Assembly (NCBI GenBank): GCA_021234155.1
Contig: JAJEKV010000240.1
Location: 498,001 to 562,000 of the forward strand
Source of the DNA: Isoetes taiwanensis
Lineage: Eukaryota > Streptophyta > Lycopodiopsida > Isoetales > Isoetaceae
Length of the DNA stretch: 64,000 bases
Direction of reading: 5' to 3'
The notes under the pieces were generated by a model, which saw only the letters and a program-made list of their open reading frames with translations, did not search any database and was not told where the DNA came from. A program made the position numbers and the translations under genes. Positions 42,822-55,428 of this stretch are shown piece after piece (positions within the stretch are counted from its first letter, which is position 1; each line of letters begins with the position of its first letter).

Positions 42822-44840
42822 ATGCAGTTTTTGATGCTAACAGAATGATGGTTTGAAGCTGCGCAGCAAATCTGCCTGTGCTTCCTTGTTCTAGATTCAC
42901 GCTGATCATAATCAAATAAATGTATGGGTATAACACAAGTAATCTATTTGATATATCATTGTAAAAAGAAAATGGAACAAAATGATTAATTCTATCCATC
43001 CAGAAAAACTACAGAGATAAATAAGGAGTACCCAATAAATACAAGCACCTGTAGATCTACCTACCCATTCAAGTTACAAGTTTGAAATTGCAGAGTGGTA
43101 AGAGTGGGCATTCAGGCTTGAAAAATCCATTCCAGCTGATTGGGTTGCTTACGTATAGGTAGGCTTTAGTGTTAACAATAACACTTAAATCAATTTGTGA
43201 CCTACAATAAATAAGCTCATTGTACGTGTATACACTGTGGTTGCGCTAGTTATGCAACAAAGCTTTGGTATAGATGCCAATGCGTTCCCAATAACTGCGA
43301 CTAAAACAAAAAATGTTTGTAAAGTTATCATATGTTTCAGACCATGTTGTAGTTAACTATCTTCACAAGAAACATCTTCTATTCTGCGGATTCAAGAGTA
43401 CGAGCAAATCCTTTCATATACTGAGCTTATTGACATTAGCAACACAGCTGATGCATCTTCCTTGAGCATCACGATTGTGCAAATTACCGTCTTGAACGGG
43501 AAAAACAAAAAATGAATCAGGGGACATCTTCAAGACGAATACAGAGAGGAGAAGCTCATAAACACAAGACCCAAGCTGCAAAACAAGGAAGGAAAGGAAT
43601 CTCACACAATCTGAAAGAGACGACAGATTCTTCAGACGAGGCAGACAATGCATGGCCAGGTGAGCAGGGGCAAAGACAGCTTGACTGCATCAAGGCACTT
43701 AATATAAGTACAAGGAGTTACAGCATTTGGGTTTCCGTCAGGGCTGCTAGTGCTGATGCCTGGTCTCGACATAGCCGCCGGAGTTGTTCCCAATCATCTT
43801 CTCCTCTCCTTTCCAGCACAGAAGGGAAGGGCGACTGCCCACAAATCCACTAAGTACACCTAACTCTACAATATGGGCCCATGGTCAAGCCTATAAGGTT
43901 TTCTCCCTTATGTTTTTTTTTTTCTTTCTTTCTTTGTTTTTCGAACGTACCAACCAAACTTATCTTTCTGCCTTAAATTCCTTTGCCCAACTAGAATGAA
44001 TGGCCTTTGAAATAGTTGACCCTATTCCTTGTATTATTTCTGCCCCCAACTTCAGTTCACTTCATAAGCTTTTTGTCACACAACCTTCAACACGGTTTCT
44101 TTTTGTAGCCTACATGTTGGACCCACTTCGAATGAGAAAATAAGACTATACGACAATATAAGTCATTCCCTCTCACATGTCTCGAATTACGACACTCTTT
44201 GTGTTTTCCACATCCTTTGCTTATCCTCGCATTCAAGCAAGAAGAGCTGTACTCTCCTCCTTCCACAAAACTGTATATTCTTGTCTCCAGCTTGTTTTAT
44301 CATCTGCATCGACACACACTGTTAGAAAATTCTTACCAATTGGTAGATTCCCCTGCATCCAGTAATATATCTTCTGCTCTAAAAATATTGTCAATTGGTT
44401 GCTGTTACATATGTATCGAGGCCATCATGAAAGCCTTTCACATAAAGTTGTTTTGCATTTACTGACTTCTTGTTGCAAATCTTTCAATAGCTTGGCATGC
44501 CATGAAGAAGTTGCCTTCTATATGTATAAGCAACTTTTTGAGACCAACATTCTTCTTCACTCTGCTTAATGATACATTTATGTCCCATGGTTGGAATTGA
44601 GCTTGGAATAAGTTACGCCACTTTAGTAGCAGATTATCTATAGAAATGTATTAAGTTTTGTTGTATATGTCCATGGCTTCATAAGTAAGCAAATAGTCAT
44701 TTGGAAATTAGTGCTTGCGATGTTCCCCACCTATATGTAAGTCCCTGTAGACGCGAGTCCATCGCAGTTATCCCAATGTGGCCTCATCACCAACACAACA
44801 CCCAACATGCATGGATAGTGGATAACTTTGAGACACTAAG
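42822..44840. other. 5' flank of the kinase gene
   Basis: The kinase's untranslated leader and promoter should lie here. A GC-richer block at 43620-43860 may be a 5' exon or promoter (minus-strand TTGTTTTGCAG at about 43575 could be a leader-intron acceptor). I cannot assign it. No other gene recognised. Confidence 0.35.
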
Positions 44841-46190
44841 GCTGAGATTCCACTGCCGGAAGTGGTAGTTAATTCTGTGGCATCAAATGCCGTAAACCTA
44901 AACTACCATAGCCAGATGCATATGGTTCCACTACGGCAAAGGCAGTTGTTCCACAAAAAATCTCTTCCGTTGGTCTGATTCGTGTCAAGATCTGGAGAGG
45001 GGTAATTGTTTCTGGTGCAAAAGGTCGGGAGGATTCCCCTGACAGTTAAGCTAATGTTTATAGCGTACACATCATCTTCCGAAGCAAAACCCGATGCTTA
45101 ATTGTCGTTGTTAGTGGAATCGCAGAAAACAACGGAGAAATCGTTCAACTGGATTGGTCAGCTTCTAACTTCCAGGCATCAATTGATGCCAGTGGAATCT
45201 CACCCTAACATTTAACCTTTGGAATCACAGAAAACAACGGAAGTTTTAAATCGTTCAACTAGATTGGTCAGCTTCTAACTTCCAGGCATCAATTGATGCC
45301 AGTGGAATCTCACCCTAACATTTAACCTTTAAGTGACTAACACAGGGGCAAGTGGACGCCCAACATGCATCCAACCCAAATGCAACACAAGGTGGGGCTT
45401 GTGCATAACTTTGATGCTCCAACCCCCAAGATTCTTAACCCTAGCCTTTGTTCAACCAATAAAGTGTGGAGCAAACGAGAGGACCAATTCCCTCTTATTA
45501 GAATTCTACCTCATGCCAACTCACCTATACCCAGAATTCATCCATGAGCTAGAAAACTCGCCCAAGCTCTTTGTCATAGACAATCGTAAGTCATTTGTGT
45601 TATTGCATGCATTCTACTAGATCTTAGGCGGACTGTGGCTTGCTGGCTAAGATGACAGCAAGATAATAAGCTTGGTTGAATTATTATTTCACTCGTTGCT
45701 AGTTGCTTATTCAATTCATACGATTTCTCTCTTCTTTGGCTATGTATCATTGGCGTACTTGATTGGAGCTATTAATTTGGATAAGGAGCCTAGCTATGTG
45801 ATTAGTATGTTTCCAGAACAGTTCCTCTTAGATCCCTTTAAATGGGCTCATGTGTAAGAACTGAATCTGGAACTAGATGATGTGAGTGGTAGGGATGGAG
45901 AATAGTTATGGCAGTTTCATGAATAGGATACTCAACAACCAAAAAATTATTAGCCCTAAACAATCTTTGGACTAAAACACTCAACTGAAAACATCGAGCG
46001 AGATGGACGATAAGGGGAGATGCCCGTAAATAGGAAATTAGGCCTCCTAAGGGGCAAACTCCCGCTCAGTTGGATCCACTTCATTTATCACATGGCAACT
46101 CCATTGCCCCTAGATTGGCTATGCATCTATTATTAACTTGAGCTCAAGTTCACGAGCTTTTGCCCTCGCCATGATGTATGAGCTCTCTTT
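44841..46190. other. Gene-poor stretch with a tandem duplication
   Basis: The only clear structure is a direct duplication of about 107 bp (45117-45222 and 45223-45331): each copy has AGAAAACAACGGA, TTCAACTRGATTGGTCAGC and CACCCTAACATTTAACCTTT. No gene supported. Confidence 0.6.
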
Positions 46191-46197
46191 GTTCCGT

Positions 46198-46300
46198 CTC
46201 ATAGGCCAGTTGGCCTCCGTGGACGTTAAAATATCCTTCCTTCCTTCCTTCCTTCCTTCCTCCCCTCCCTCCCTCCCTCCCTCCTTCCTTCCTTCCGTCC
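46198..46300 (+). repeat. LINE 3' end with (TTCC)n tail
   Basis: CATAGGCCAGTTGGCCTCCG then TGGACGTTAAAATA is followed by about 65 bp of TTCC/CTCC repeats. The same end motif occurs in minus orientation at 51251-51292, 61111-61160 and, diverged, 62411-62440, each with a different short tandem tail. This is the signature of a LINE family using a simple-repeat 3' end. Confidence 0.75.
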
Positions 46301-46394
46301 TTTGTGCACAATAATAAATATATGTCTAGATGTTTCTATTCCTCATTATCATGGTTGGTCCTATTTGAAAAGTGCATAGGAGAGGCCCAGATGT

Positions 46395-46640
46395 GTGATG
46401 AGCCTGCCGAGCCGAATTGACCCTTTTGGCAACTCGGGCATTATCTTATCTAGCCTTGCAAAGGACTGGTATATCCAATATTTGAGATGACGATACGGGT
46501 ATTATACTCATATGTTGTCACACGAACGCAAAAAGGTAGTTGCACAAGGCTAAGTTCGAACTCGCCACCTTGTAACTACATGTCACGTACCTTTACCAAG
46601 TGAACTACTAATGTTTATTGAAGACATTCCTTTGTATTTT
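46395..46640 (-). repeat. Possible tRNA-derived SINE
   Basis: On the minus strand, an A-box-like TAGTTCACTTGG (46607-46596) and a B-box-like AGTTCGAACTT (46564-46554) lie about 43 bp apart, the spacing of a tRNA-type Pol III promoter. No full tRNA fold is present. Tail and target duplication not found. Confidence 0.45.
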
Positions 46641-46789
46641 CTTCATATGCAAAGATGTTTCTAGAAGGTTCTAGAATATTCTAGAATCTAATGCATGCAC
46701 GACACTTGGCACGATCTCGTCCATTGGGTGGTACGATCTGAACTATTTGGCTAGACATATATATACAGGAGCCTCATTCTTGCTGAACC

Positions 46790-46975
46790 ATTCTTGCGAG
46801 AACATGAGCTTTATGCCAAGTTGGAAAAGTGTCAGTTTGAGCAGGATAATGTCGAGTTCCTTGGGTAATGGATCACTCCTCATGGAGTCTCTATAGATGC
46901 CGCAAAATCCCCGAAAAATCTCATGGATCATCCCGTGCTAGAGACATCACATCTCATAGGATTTAGTTGTCTTTA
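46790..46975 (+). pseudogene. Gypsy RT fragment
   Basis: HELYAKLEKCQFEQDNVEFL, then a stop, then ITPHGVSIDAAKS and ETSHLIGF: the post-YxDD segment of a Ty3/gypsy RT, about 60 residues. It differs from the chromovirus here ([16 protein letters not shown]), so it is a third gypsy lineage. A TATA-like CATATATATACAGGAGCCTC lies just upstream at 46757-46776. Confidence 0.76.
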
Positions 46976-47276
46976 AACCGTGTTAGTCATGTTGCTATGA
47001 TTCTACAATGAGATCTCTGAAGACCCGAGCTAATCAAGTCCTTTTCTTGAATCTGAGCCTTGGGCAGATTCCCCCATTTATTGTGTTGATGTTATTATTA
47101 CTATTGATGGGTTATATTCCTGTTGTTATTGATTATATTGCAATTATAGGTCGTAAGTGAGATAAGACTAAACCCTAACACCTCTAATGCCATTCACCAC
47201 GTTTTTAGTAGTCCCATCATACTAGATGTGTTGTGAAGAGGGCTTATACAACCATATAATATGGGTAACCTCACAA

Positions 47277-47289
47277 TGGTATTAGAGCC
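47277..47289 (+). other. Primer-binding site of an LTR element
   Basis: TGGTATTAGAGCC, one base from the initiator-Met tRNA complement TGGTATCAGAGCC, follows CTCACA, a plausible LTR end. A 5' LTR would lie upstream (about 46.9-47.27 kb), but its start is not clear. Confidence 0.6.
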
Positions 47290-50100
47290 TAAAAATGGCA
47301 TGTCGGATCATGTGGCTGGCCATACCTATGGAATTGTCATCGAGATAGAATTTGAGTCCAAGAATACATTTGTTCCTAGAAAAACCATGAGTGGACAACA
47401 AAGAAAATTACTTCTAGTTGTTAAAATGATTTTTTGACATGTTTGATAGATTGAGTTCACCTATTTAATTTAGGCTAACTTTGATTTGTGGCATGTAGTA
47501 CAATCCACGCCCCTAATCTCCAACACATGATAGCTCTCCCACATCTTAGGGACACCAGAGCACGCTAGTTTAGGGGTTGGAAGTGAGATTAAAGTTTGAC
47601 CAGGTCAACAAACTTTGATCTGCCATTCCACTGGGACCAAATTTGGCCAAAATAGAGTTCTTACACTTGGTGAAAATTCTCAAGGGTCGACCCCTACCTA
47701 TAGCGCTCATCACATCTTAGCTTAGGGAACACCCTAATAGATAGATAACCATAAAGAATGTCTATGGATTATTGGAAGCATAGAACGAAGGCAAACACCC
47801 TCCCTGGCCACGCACTTCCACCCATGCCCTACTGCAGATTTTGTGGTGGTGGGCACCACAGCTGCCACCAAACCTCTCAACACCTCGACTTGCTGCATTT
47901 GTTCATCCCCTTATGCAGAGACAATGGGTCCTTGCAAGTGTTTCAAGCATGGTATGAAGCTGGTCGTCGATTGTCTTGGCACAGGCTCAGGCACCCGAGA
48001 GATCTTCCCACACCTTTGAAACCTCATCCATGCGCCATAGCTAAAAGAAGGTGCTGATGCTAGCCACTAAACCTTCAAACAAATGGGCCAAACTTTAGTC
48101 TAGGATCCAAATTTGATAGGGGAGGCTAACCGCCTAGGGTTAGGTGGCATCCCCACATGTCATTTAGTCCACATGCACCTAAATTGAGGTTAGGTGGCTT
48201 TCTCTCAATAGGTTTAAGGTTTGCATACCTTTAATATCATGAATGGTGAGTTGCGCCCTGGAGAAATTTAGATTGAGCTACGTCTATAAAACCAATAATG
48301 GGTGACTAGAGAGCCATATTTAGGATTACCTTTCCACGAGAGTAAGGAAGGTGCCAAAGGAAGCTCCTCCAAATGGCCTAACTTAACCTAACTCTTAACT
48401 TTTAGTTTCGTGGTTTATCCTAATATGTCTTTATCTTAACACTAGAAAATTGCCCACCGTTGGTGGGCTTTCTATGTGATTGTATATGAAGATTCGGAGA
48501 GTAATGTGTTGTCTATGAGTAAGTGACATTAAATTGGGTTTTAATGTGTGGTAAGATGTGGTTGTGTCCCCTGACTTGGAGAACCTAGTTACTGTAGTGC
48601 TTTCATCTGTTTTGTTATTGCAAAACTTCTCTTTAAAGTAGTGTTTGTATGTGTTAGAAGGTGCAATAACACAAAACGTGCAATGTTAACATGTATATAA
48701 TGTCTGTGTCATTAGCCATAGAATACCCACTAACGATAGTTCTGGGCATTCGAATTTGGCTAACGGTAATTCTACACATTTGTCAAAAGGTACCATAGTT
48801 TCTGCAAGCGTACAATATAGTGAGGGATGTTTAGCAATAGCATGTTTTGAGAAGATTGAAAAATGATGTTTCTTATCGAAGGAGGGTTAATATATTTAAA
48901 TTTAAAGATGGCAACTGTCCGTGATCAATCTTCATTGATTTCATATAGGTTGCAAATCAATTTAGAGAATATCGAAAACGTTACCTCTAACTTGCCTTTT
49001 TTCCTAATGTTGCTTTGTTCATGACAAAAATAATGTTAAATAACCCTGCTGGTTTGCAAATCTAAGCTGTGGTACCCATAAGATGGTCTTTCCAAACTCA
49101 CAAATAGCTATTCAAGAGACATTGAAATGGCAAAGACGTAGCAAGAGAAAGCGTAAGGTTCCCATCTTGTTCTTAGAGCACATGGACCCATTTTCATTCT
49201 ACTCTTAGTAAACCTTTGCCATCGTGACTAAGGGCAATAAAACAAAGAGAACACAAAATTTTACAACACATAGTTATTGTTCAATATCAGATAGCTTATG
49301 GACATCTTTCTTCGTAGCCATTGCACTTATGGACATCTTTCTTCGTAGCCATTGTAGTAGGCTGTTGCTATTATGGCATTCATGTCTTTTGCCACATAGC
49401 AATTTTGAATGTAAGATAGAATGTAAAAGATAGTCACATTGCTACACAAAAGTGATATTTCCATGTGCAGCTAATCATTTTCTGCTGTAACATGGTTATG
49501 AAACAGAACGATCGATCATGTTCTATTAAACAAGGTGCTGCGCACGGAGGGTTGCCCTCTATGGCCAGAGGGTAAAGTGGCTTAAGTCATACTTCAAAGT
49601 CATGTTTTCACAATCAATCAAAATTGCTACTTCAAAACAATAGAATACTTGATAGGACAAGTTTAATAGAGTAGATAATGGAAATACATGTTTTGTTAAT
49701 GAGAGTAACTCCTTGAAGACCTCTGATCTATTTTTCGTGCTCGGGAGGAGGAAAACATGGAGCATTGTTGTGTGAAGATGCTGATGCGAATGAAGTTAAA
49801 GAAATAGTGTATAATCACTCTCCCTTTATAACTATGATGTTTTGGTGAGAACATTGTGCATATTCAAATATATAAGATTTACAACCCTAATTTACCTTTT
49901 TACACTGCATCCTAAAATATGAATACCACATTTTATATAGGGCGACATTTGTGACTCCAGAACAAAAAATGCAACACATAAAATATAAGTTGTTTTTACA
50001 TTAGAAGACGAATGTTGTTCTGTAGCTCGGTCATAGAGCACCGCCACTGCTTTGTGAGAAACGGATGCACCTTATCAACATTATTTAACAAAACAAAGAT
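47290..50100. other. Gene-poor stretch
   Basis: No gene supported. The internal region of an LTR element would be expected after the primer site but is not recognisable. TATAAAACC at about 48286, with transcript-like sequence downstream, may be another LTR fragment. A 29-bp unit (ATGGACATCTTTCTTCGTAG, then CCATTG) is duplicated at about 49291-49353. Confidence 0.4.
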
Positions 50101-50103
50101 AGA

Positions 50104-50357
50104 AAGCTAGTAAATAACGACCTCACTGGAAGCATTCCAACTAAGATTCGTGGGCCTAAACTGAAGAAGCTGGATTTCATAGAAAGTTTCTGACTACTTA
50201 TTTGCGAATGGGATTATCCATTCTTACAATTGCTCGATTTATCAGAAAATGGAGTTGGGGGTTCCACATCTTCACAGACTGGCAAGTATTCTCAATTTTG
50301 CACCAGCAATCTCGTAGAGAACTCTTTATCAGGGGGTTCTAGCGGTGGAGTTATGTG
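50104..50357 (+). pseudogene. LRR receptor-type fragment
   Basis: KLVNNDLTGSIPTKI, then LKKLDFIESF and a stop, then PFLQLLDLSENGVGGST and NLVENSLSGG. This matches the plant extracellular LRR consensus (LxxNxLTGSIPxxL, LxxLDLSxN). About 80 codons with a TGA at about 50191. A decayed piece of an LRR receptor kinase or receptor-like protein; no kinase seen. Confidence 0.65.
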
Positions 50358-51250
50358 AGCTTGGAGCCTGTTACAAAAATCATACTGCCAATGGCAATCT
50401 GTGCGCAATCAATGCATTAGAAGCGTTGGTGTTAAATTAAACAATGGATCTGAGTGTGTCGATTGCATAATTTAGAATGCAATCCTGGCCATGAGAAAGC
50501 AGAATCAGGAAGGCCACGAAGCATAGGCTTCAATGGTCTCACACGACCAAAGATGGGTGCTCATTTCCAGTCCTAATTGACTAACACCTGGCCATGGATG
50601 GTTCGAACTTCAAAGCTCCTAATACATCGATATTTGAACAGGAAAAGCTATAAATTGCAAGAATCGCACTTGCCAAATGTTCTCTTGCCCTTCACTTTGC
50701 AAACTCTGGCAGGAATTGGCCATGCTAGATTGGAAATGCCATTCTTTAAAGGGAGAATGTAGGAACGCTAAGATTCGTTGTTGCATTTGAAAGCTTTAAT
50801 AGAGAATTGGGGATATCAAAGTTGCAGCAATTGAACGATCATTTTAGAATCAATTAATATGTTCCACATAATACATATAGTTTTCCCAGGCCGGGTTTGC
50901 CTTGCATGAACTGGATGTATTGGATTTACGATCTGCCATGGGTTTTCCTTAATAAATATTCAGGCTGCAAATGGAATTTGGACATCAGAGCTCCCCCAGC
51001 CTAACTCATAGGAATGATACAATTAGGGCAAGATCAATGTTTCTTGCACAATCATTCTATCAAATTCGGCTACCATTCATCACCAGTAGACTTAGATATG
51101 CAGGCAATGATGTTTTTTCTATAAAACTTATCACTGCCCCTCAAATTGGCTTCAAGATATCCATTTGTGGATCTTTTCCTTTGGCCATAAAACTCGTGGA
51201 TGGATTAAAGAATCCCATGCATTTGCCAGAGAATAGAATAGAATAGAATA
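50358..51250. other. No gene recognised
   Basis: Possibly more of the decayed LRR gene, but no repeats can be aligned with confidence. Confidence 0.35.
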
Positions 51251-51292
51251 TGATTTTATCGTCCACGGAGACCAACTGGCCTATGGGACTCT
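51236..51292 (-). repeat. LINE 3' end with (TATTC)n tail
   Basis: The minus strand reads AGGCCAGTTGGTCTCCGTGG, then ACGATAAAATCA, then TATTC repeats. Same family end as at 46198 and 61111. No coding part of the LINE is recognised upstream. Confidence 0.7.
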
Positions 51293-51884
51293 CCAATTCA
51301 AAGACATTCCATATTTCAATGCACAGGACCTGCTTCAAGATTTTTGGCAAGTACAGTATGAGCTGCATCGGATTCCACAAAGATACCTTCTCCTAGAAGA
51401 GTTTTGCCTCGGGATTCTTTTTTTGTGGGTTCTTCTGCAATTCCAATGCTGACACGTGCGGTTGGGAATATTGCTCACAAATTAAGGAATTGCAATGGAA
51501 AGTCCAATCCAAAGTATCCCCTGTTGTGTAAACAGCAAGAAATATAAAAGAAACGTTGCACATGGAGCCATTGTGCTACGATTTCTAAGGCCGATAAGCT
51601 TGATTCGAAGGCCCTAGGACAGAGGTCTAATTGATTCCCAGGACCCCAAAGCCTTTGTCGGAATCTTTGTCATCATCGCAGACAGAAATTCTAATAATTG
51701 TTCCAAAGCATGGCTCTCCAAAATTGGTCTGCTCCTGCAAATCAAGGCCGTCCTGTTGGCAAAAGTTGCGGTGTAGAAAGCCGTCAAATTGTTTTTTACA
51801 CTTAGGCGCCTCTTTGCACACGGCAAGCCTGTCCGCTCGTTCCATCTGAAAGCGTAACCAGCTCTGCTTCAATTTTTTGCATGG

Positions 51885-52215
51885 CTCGACAAGGTCAGGA
51901 GATCCCCATTTGCATTTTCGCTAGAGATGAGGCTCTCTAAAATTACAACCTGTTGGAGTAAATACAATCTAGGGTAGAAGCATACCTGGGTTTTCATTCG
52001 TCTTTTCCTTTTTGCCTCTCGCCAGTGGAACTGTAGGACACAGCAGAACGACAAAGCCTTACCAGTTACGTGGTTGAAACATCCGTGTTTACAGGGAACA
52101 ATGGGTTTGGAACAATTACCAACATATCCTAGGTATATTCCAGCATATACCTAGGATATGCCAGAAACTGGGGTTTTGCAAGGGTTTGTCCCCTACGGGC
52201 AACCCAAAAATAGGC
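51885..52215. repeat. Direct repeat, copy 1
   Basis: Matches 54790-55040: AGGAGATCCC, CACAGCAGAACGACAAAGCC, TTTACAGGGAAC, and the hairpin CCTAGGTATA ... TATACCTAGG, ending GGGCAACCCAAAAA. The two copies flank the dynamin-2 pseudogene, so they could be remains of a duplicated segment or of an element. Confidence 0.7.
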
Positions 52216-53348
52216 TCTAGCAAAGAAGGGTTCAAAATGCATTAATAGTTATTATTGAATTATGCCTTTATTTGTGTGCATAAACTATAGTATTTCAAGT
52301 TATTGAACCTTTTAACCCTTCAAAGATCAAAGATGTCAAATGTTCGCCTCTAAAACCGTGCAATTCATTATAAGAATACTATCGATTTATGCATTTTCTT
52401 GTGATCATACATTTCGGTATTTTCAAGTTATTGAAGGTTTATCCCTTCAAACGTCAAAGATCTCAACTATTCACTCGATGTGGTTTTTTATGTTAAGATT
52501 ACTCCATTTTTGGGGTTGGAAATAAATTGCTTATAAAACTTTCTATTTTTCAAAGTTGATCACTCAACCATCTCAACCCAATGGTGTTGGTGTGTGGTTG
52601 GAACCAATAGTGAATATTCACTATATTTAAGTAGCCCCTATTTTGGAACTTGCTATTTGAATTTGGCTAGTCAAGTACCTTGAACGTGGTGCAAAGAGGG
52701 TGGGTGGATAGCAATGCCTTTTTAATGCATAGCAAATTAGGAGTTCGAGTGGCCCAATCCCAATATATGAATAAAAATTGATTATTTGAGAATGGCAGGA
52801 TGGAGATGGTGTTGTGCCTTGCAACAATCCCATAATGTGAAGCCTCAGCAAAGGTACATTGTTGAATATTTTGCCAATGTCTTTCTAGCTATTATTGTAG
52901 GTTGAAATATAATGTTGAGCCAAAATTGACATTAAAGTGTTGTACATCAATTCTAATATTTTATGTTTGGAATGTAAATTTCTGCTAGCCAATGGCCATA
53001 TTGTGTGGTATTAAATCATCCTTTGAATTTTATGTTAGTTGAGATGTAGCAGTTCTAGAACAACATTTGAGTTGTTGGTAAATAATTAATTTTAAACAAC
53101 AAAGTTCAATGCATTGTGGTTTGTTCATCTCTTGTGCGATGGAAGCGTGTTTTAGAGGAAGATTATCTACCAATCCAACATAAAATATATTGCTCCCCTT
53201 AATAACCAAATATTAGCACATTCCCATCTATTCATCACTAATAAAGGATTGTCCAAAATATAGAGAGTGTGCATTGCTATCATAGAATTTAATAAAGCTA
53301 CAACAAGGACTAAACCATTGTTCGAGTCACAAGAGATGCAGGTAGGGA
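52216..53348. other. No gene recognised
   Basis: AT-rich. A 110-bp region at 52255-52450 has weak internal duplication (TTTCAAGTTATTGAA and CCCTTCAAA...TCAAAGAT twice). No coding pattern. Confidence 0.45.
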
Positions 53349-54667
53349 TTACTGCAATTGAACAACAATACCGTACAATAACGCACTAACAAATGCAGCT
53401 TCTGAAATAAACGCACCACCCAGTATCTCTCCTGTAACAACACCACTTTGTGGATGGGAATCTTTGGCATCTTTATCTTTGAGCGACTCCAAGGTTGTAG
53501 TTGGCCGTGTCGGCTGAGTTCCTTGTGGCACCACAGTCAGTACTTGCATTGCATCACTTCTGTAAGAACAACTGAGTGGGAAACTAAACTGAAAGGATAC
53601 TTAGATACATGCTAAATTAGTGATGTCTATATCTGAAGGTGCTGGCAAACACACCTTTTGTTAACAATGCGTGTTCTGCATCCTGGGTTTTCTTTGCCAA
53701 TCGTGTTTTTTGTTCCTCCTCCACCCCGTAATTTGTCAAGCCTGGAAAGAGAATGAACAAGCACCTCAAATTATTTCAATGGCCACTCGGCCATGTAAAA
53801 ATAGTCCAATTGGAAAAATTCCTCCGGATCAAACTTTTATGTGTGTTTTTCCATGCTAGAGGTGGCATCGCCATATACGCATTATTTCACATCAAATAAT
53901 GAGACTATTGGACAGCAGAGACTTGCATATGGCATGACCATTCACATTTGATGGCCATTAAAGAACAAGAAAAGCATGCAAATCTACACTCGAACTAGCC
54001 ATATAGATGTTAGTAAGATAATGACTATCTATACAAGACACTATTGTTTCACTCTATCCAGGCATACCTCATCGAAACAAATTTTTGCAGGCTCTTTTGC
54101 CAACTCCAGTGCTCTACAGACAAGCTATCTAAAACCATTCTCAGGAGAAAGAAGGCAAGGTTGATATCCATCAGCCTCAAGCACTACCTGGAAATAAACG
54201 TCATTGACATGAGCAGAACTACCTACTAAAACATTTTGATGAATTCAGGTCAAAAGTAAGATAAGGCAACTTATTTGTACGTAGATGACAAGTTATGTAT
54301 GGCCAAAACATGCATTGCTTAAAATTTGAAGTTTGAAGTGAACCTTCTTAACGTTGGCAGGATCAAAAAGACCATCTAGCGACAGCTACTTAAACCTATT
54401 TGGAAGAGTGCCTTCAAATCTTGAGACCACTTTCCAGCCACCTGCCTACAAATTTCCCAATACGAGGGTAATTTCACTAGACAGCAAATCAGTCAAATGC
54501 TGATAGAATTTTCGGCTGACCTCCCCAGATTGCAGATGTAGTAAGAATTTGTCTTCAAATTCACGACACAGCTCCAATGCCAGAGCTTGAGTGTCTTCCT
54601 CCGTTTCAACCATCTGTTCCCCTAGCCTGACTAGGTCATCCTCAACTTTTTGCGACCTTCCTTCAAT
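53349..54667 (-). pseudogene. Dynamin-related protein 2 (DRP2-type) pseudogene, partial
   Basis: Minus-strand exons in order: 54667-54521 ([35 protein letters not shown]), 54445-54344 (GGWKVVSRFEGTLPNRFK, then a stop), 54187-54068 (VVLEADGYQPCLLSPENGFR, stop, ALELAKEPAKICFDE), about 53735-53655 (VEEEQKTRLAKKTQDAEHAL) and 53562-53349 (TTTLESLKDKDAKD, SGVVTGEILGGAF). These match, in order, the middle to pre-PH region of plant dynamin-2 (DRP2A/B), which pinches vesicles from the plasma membrane and trans-Golgi. The GTPase and PH domains are not seen, exons between 54068 and 53735 are missing, and two in-frame stops occur. Splice sites mostly survive, so it arose by DNA duplication, not retroposition. 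Confidence 0.85.
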
Positions 54668-54789
54668 CTAAAACAAGCTGAAATAATTACACATGAAATG
54701 AGCCCAAACGTCTAGTTTTTCTATCTTCCGCAGATAATTACTGGAATATGTCACAACACTGCCAAATGTTGTTTATGCATATACAACTA

Positions 54790-55040
54790 TGCCAGGAGAT
54801 CCCGATATGCATTGTTTCGCCAGAGATCTAGGGTAGAACACAGCAGAACGACAAAGCCTTGCCAGTTACCCGGTTGAAGCATCCCGATCCAAGAATGCAG
54901 GTGACTGAGAGTTTACAGGGAACGACAGGTTTGGAGCAGTTACCAAAATATTCTAGGTATATTCCAGCATATACCTAGGATATGCCATAAACCCACACAA
55001 ACAAGGGTTTGCCCCCTAGGGGCAACCCAAAAACTAACGA
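54790..55040. repeat. Direct repeat, copy 2
   Basis: Partner of 51885-52215, with the same CCTAGGTATA ... TATACCTAGG hairpin at about 54950-54980 and the same GGGGCAACCCAAAAAC end. Confidence 0.7.
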
Positions 55041-55314
55041 AGAACTTACACATAAGAAACAAAGGGAAAAAAAAAAAAAAAAAAAGCATTCTACAACATG
55101 CTCTACATGTATTTATATCTGTTTTATGCGTTTAAATGTGTCTTATCCTGGTGGTCCATTCTATAGTCGGAGGTGTTTGAATGATGGAATCAGAAAATCC
55201 AGATAGAATAGAGACAAAATGGAGCAATTACAAAGGGTGCAGCTTCGTCGATCCAAAAAAGGGTCCACTTATTTGTCGGATCAGCATATGAAGGAAAATG
55301 CAAGACAAAGATCA

Positions 55315-55428
55315 AAAAATTGCGTTCCATGTATACTGATCCGGCGTTGCAATTTTACTAAATGCTTGGTTGGCTTCAACCAAATTTGCACAGTTAATAA
55401 ATAGATGAATGGGGTGGTTGGCTAAAAG
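55315..55428 (-). pseudogene. PPR protein fragment
   Basis: NHPIHLFINCANLVEANQAF then SKIATPDQYTWNAIF: the typical L/S junction of plant PLS-class pentatricopeptide repeats, which bind organelle RNA. Only about 38 codons; the flanking frame is not PPR. Confidence 0.65.

Noticed and set aside
43512-43853. A 113-codon plus-strand frame upstream of the kinase
   Set aside because: It lies in the probable promoter or leader of the kinase gene on the opposite strand and has no recognisable domain.
46395-46640. A functional tRNA gene
   Set aside because: Only A- and B-box-like sequences are present; no acceptor stem or anticodon arm can be folded.
47758-48057. A 99-codon plus-strand open frame with a Cys/His-rich segment
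   Set aside because: The Cys/His spacing fits no zinc-binding family I know, and the surroundings show no gene structure.
51614-51872. Overlapping minus-strand frames of 70-81 codons with a Cys-rich segment
   Set aside because: Two frames look equally plausible and neither matches a known family; left unannotated.
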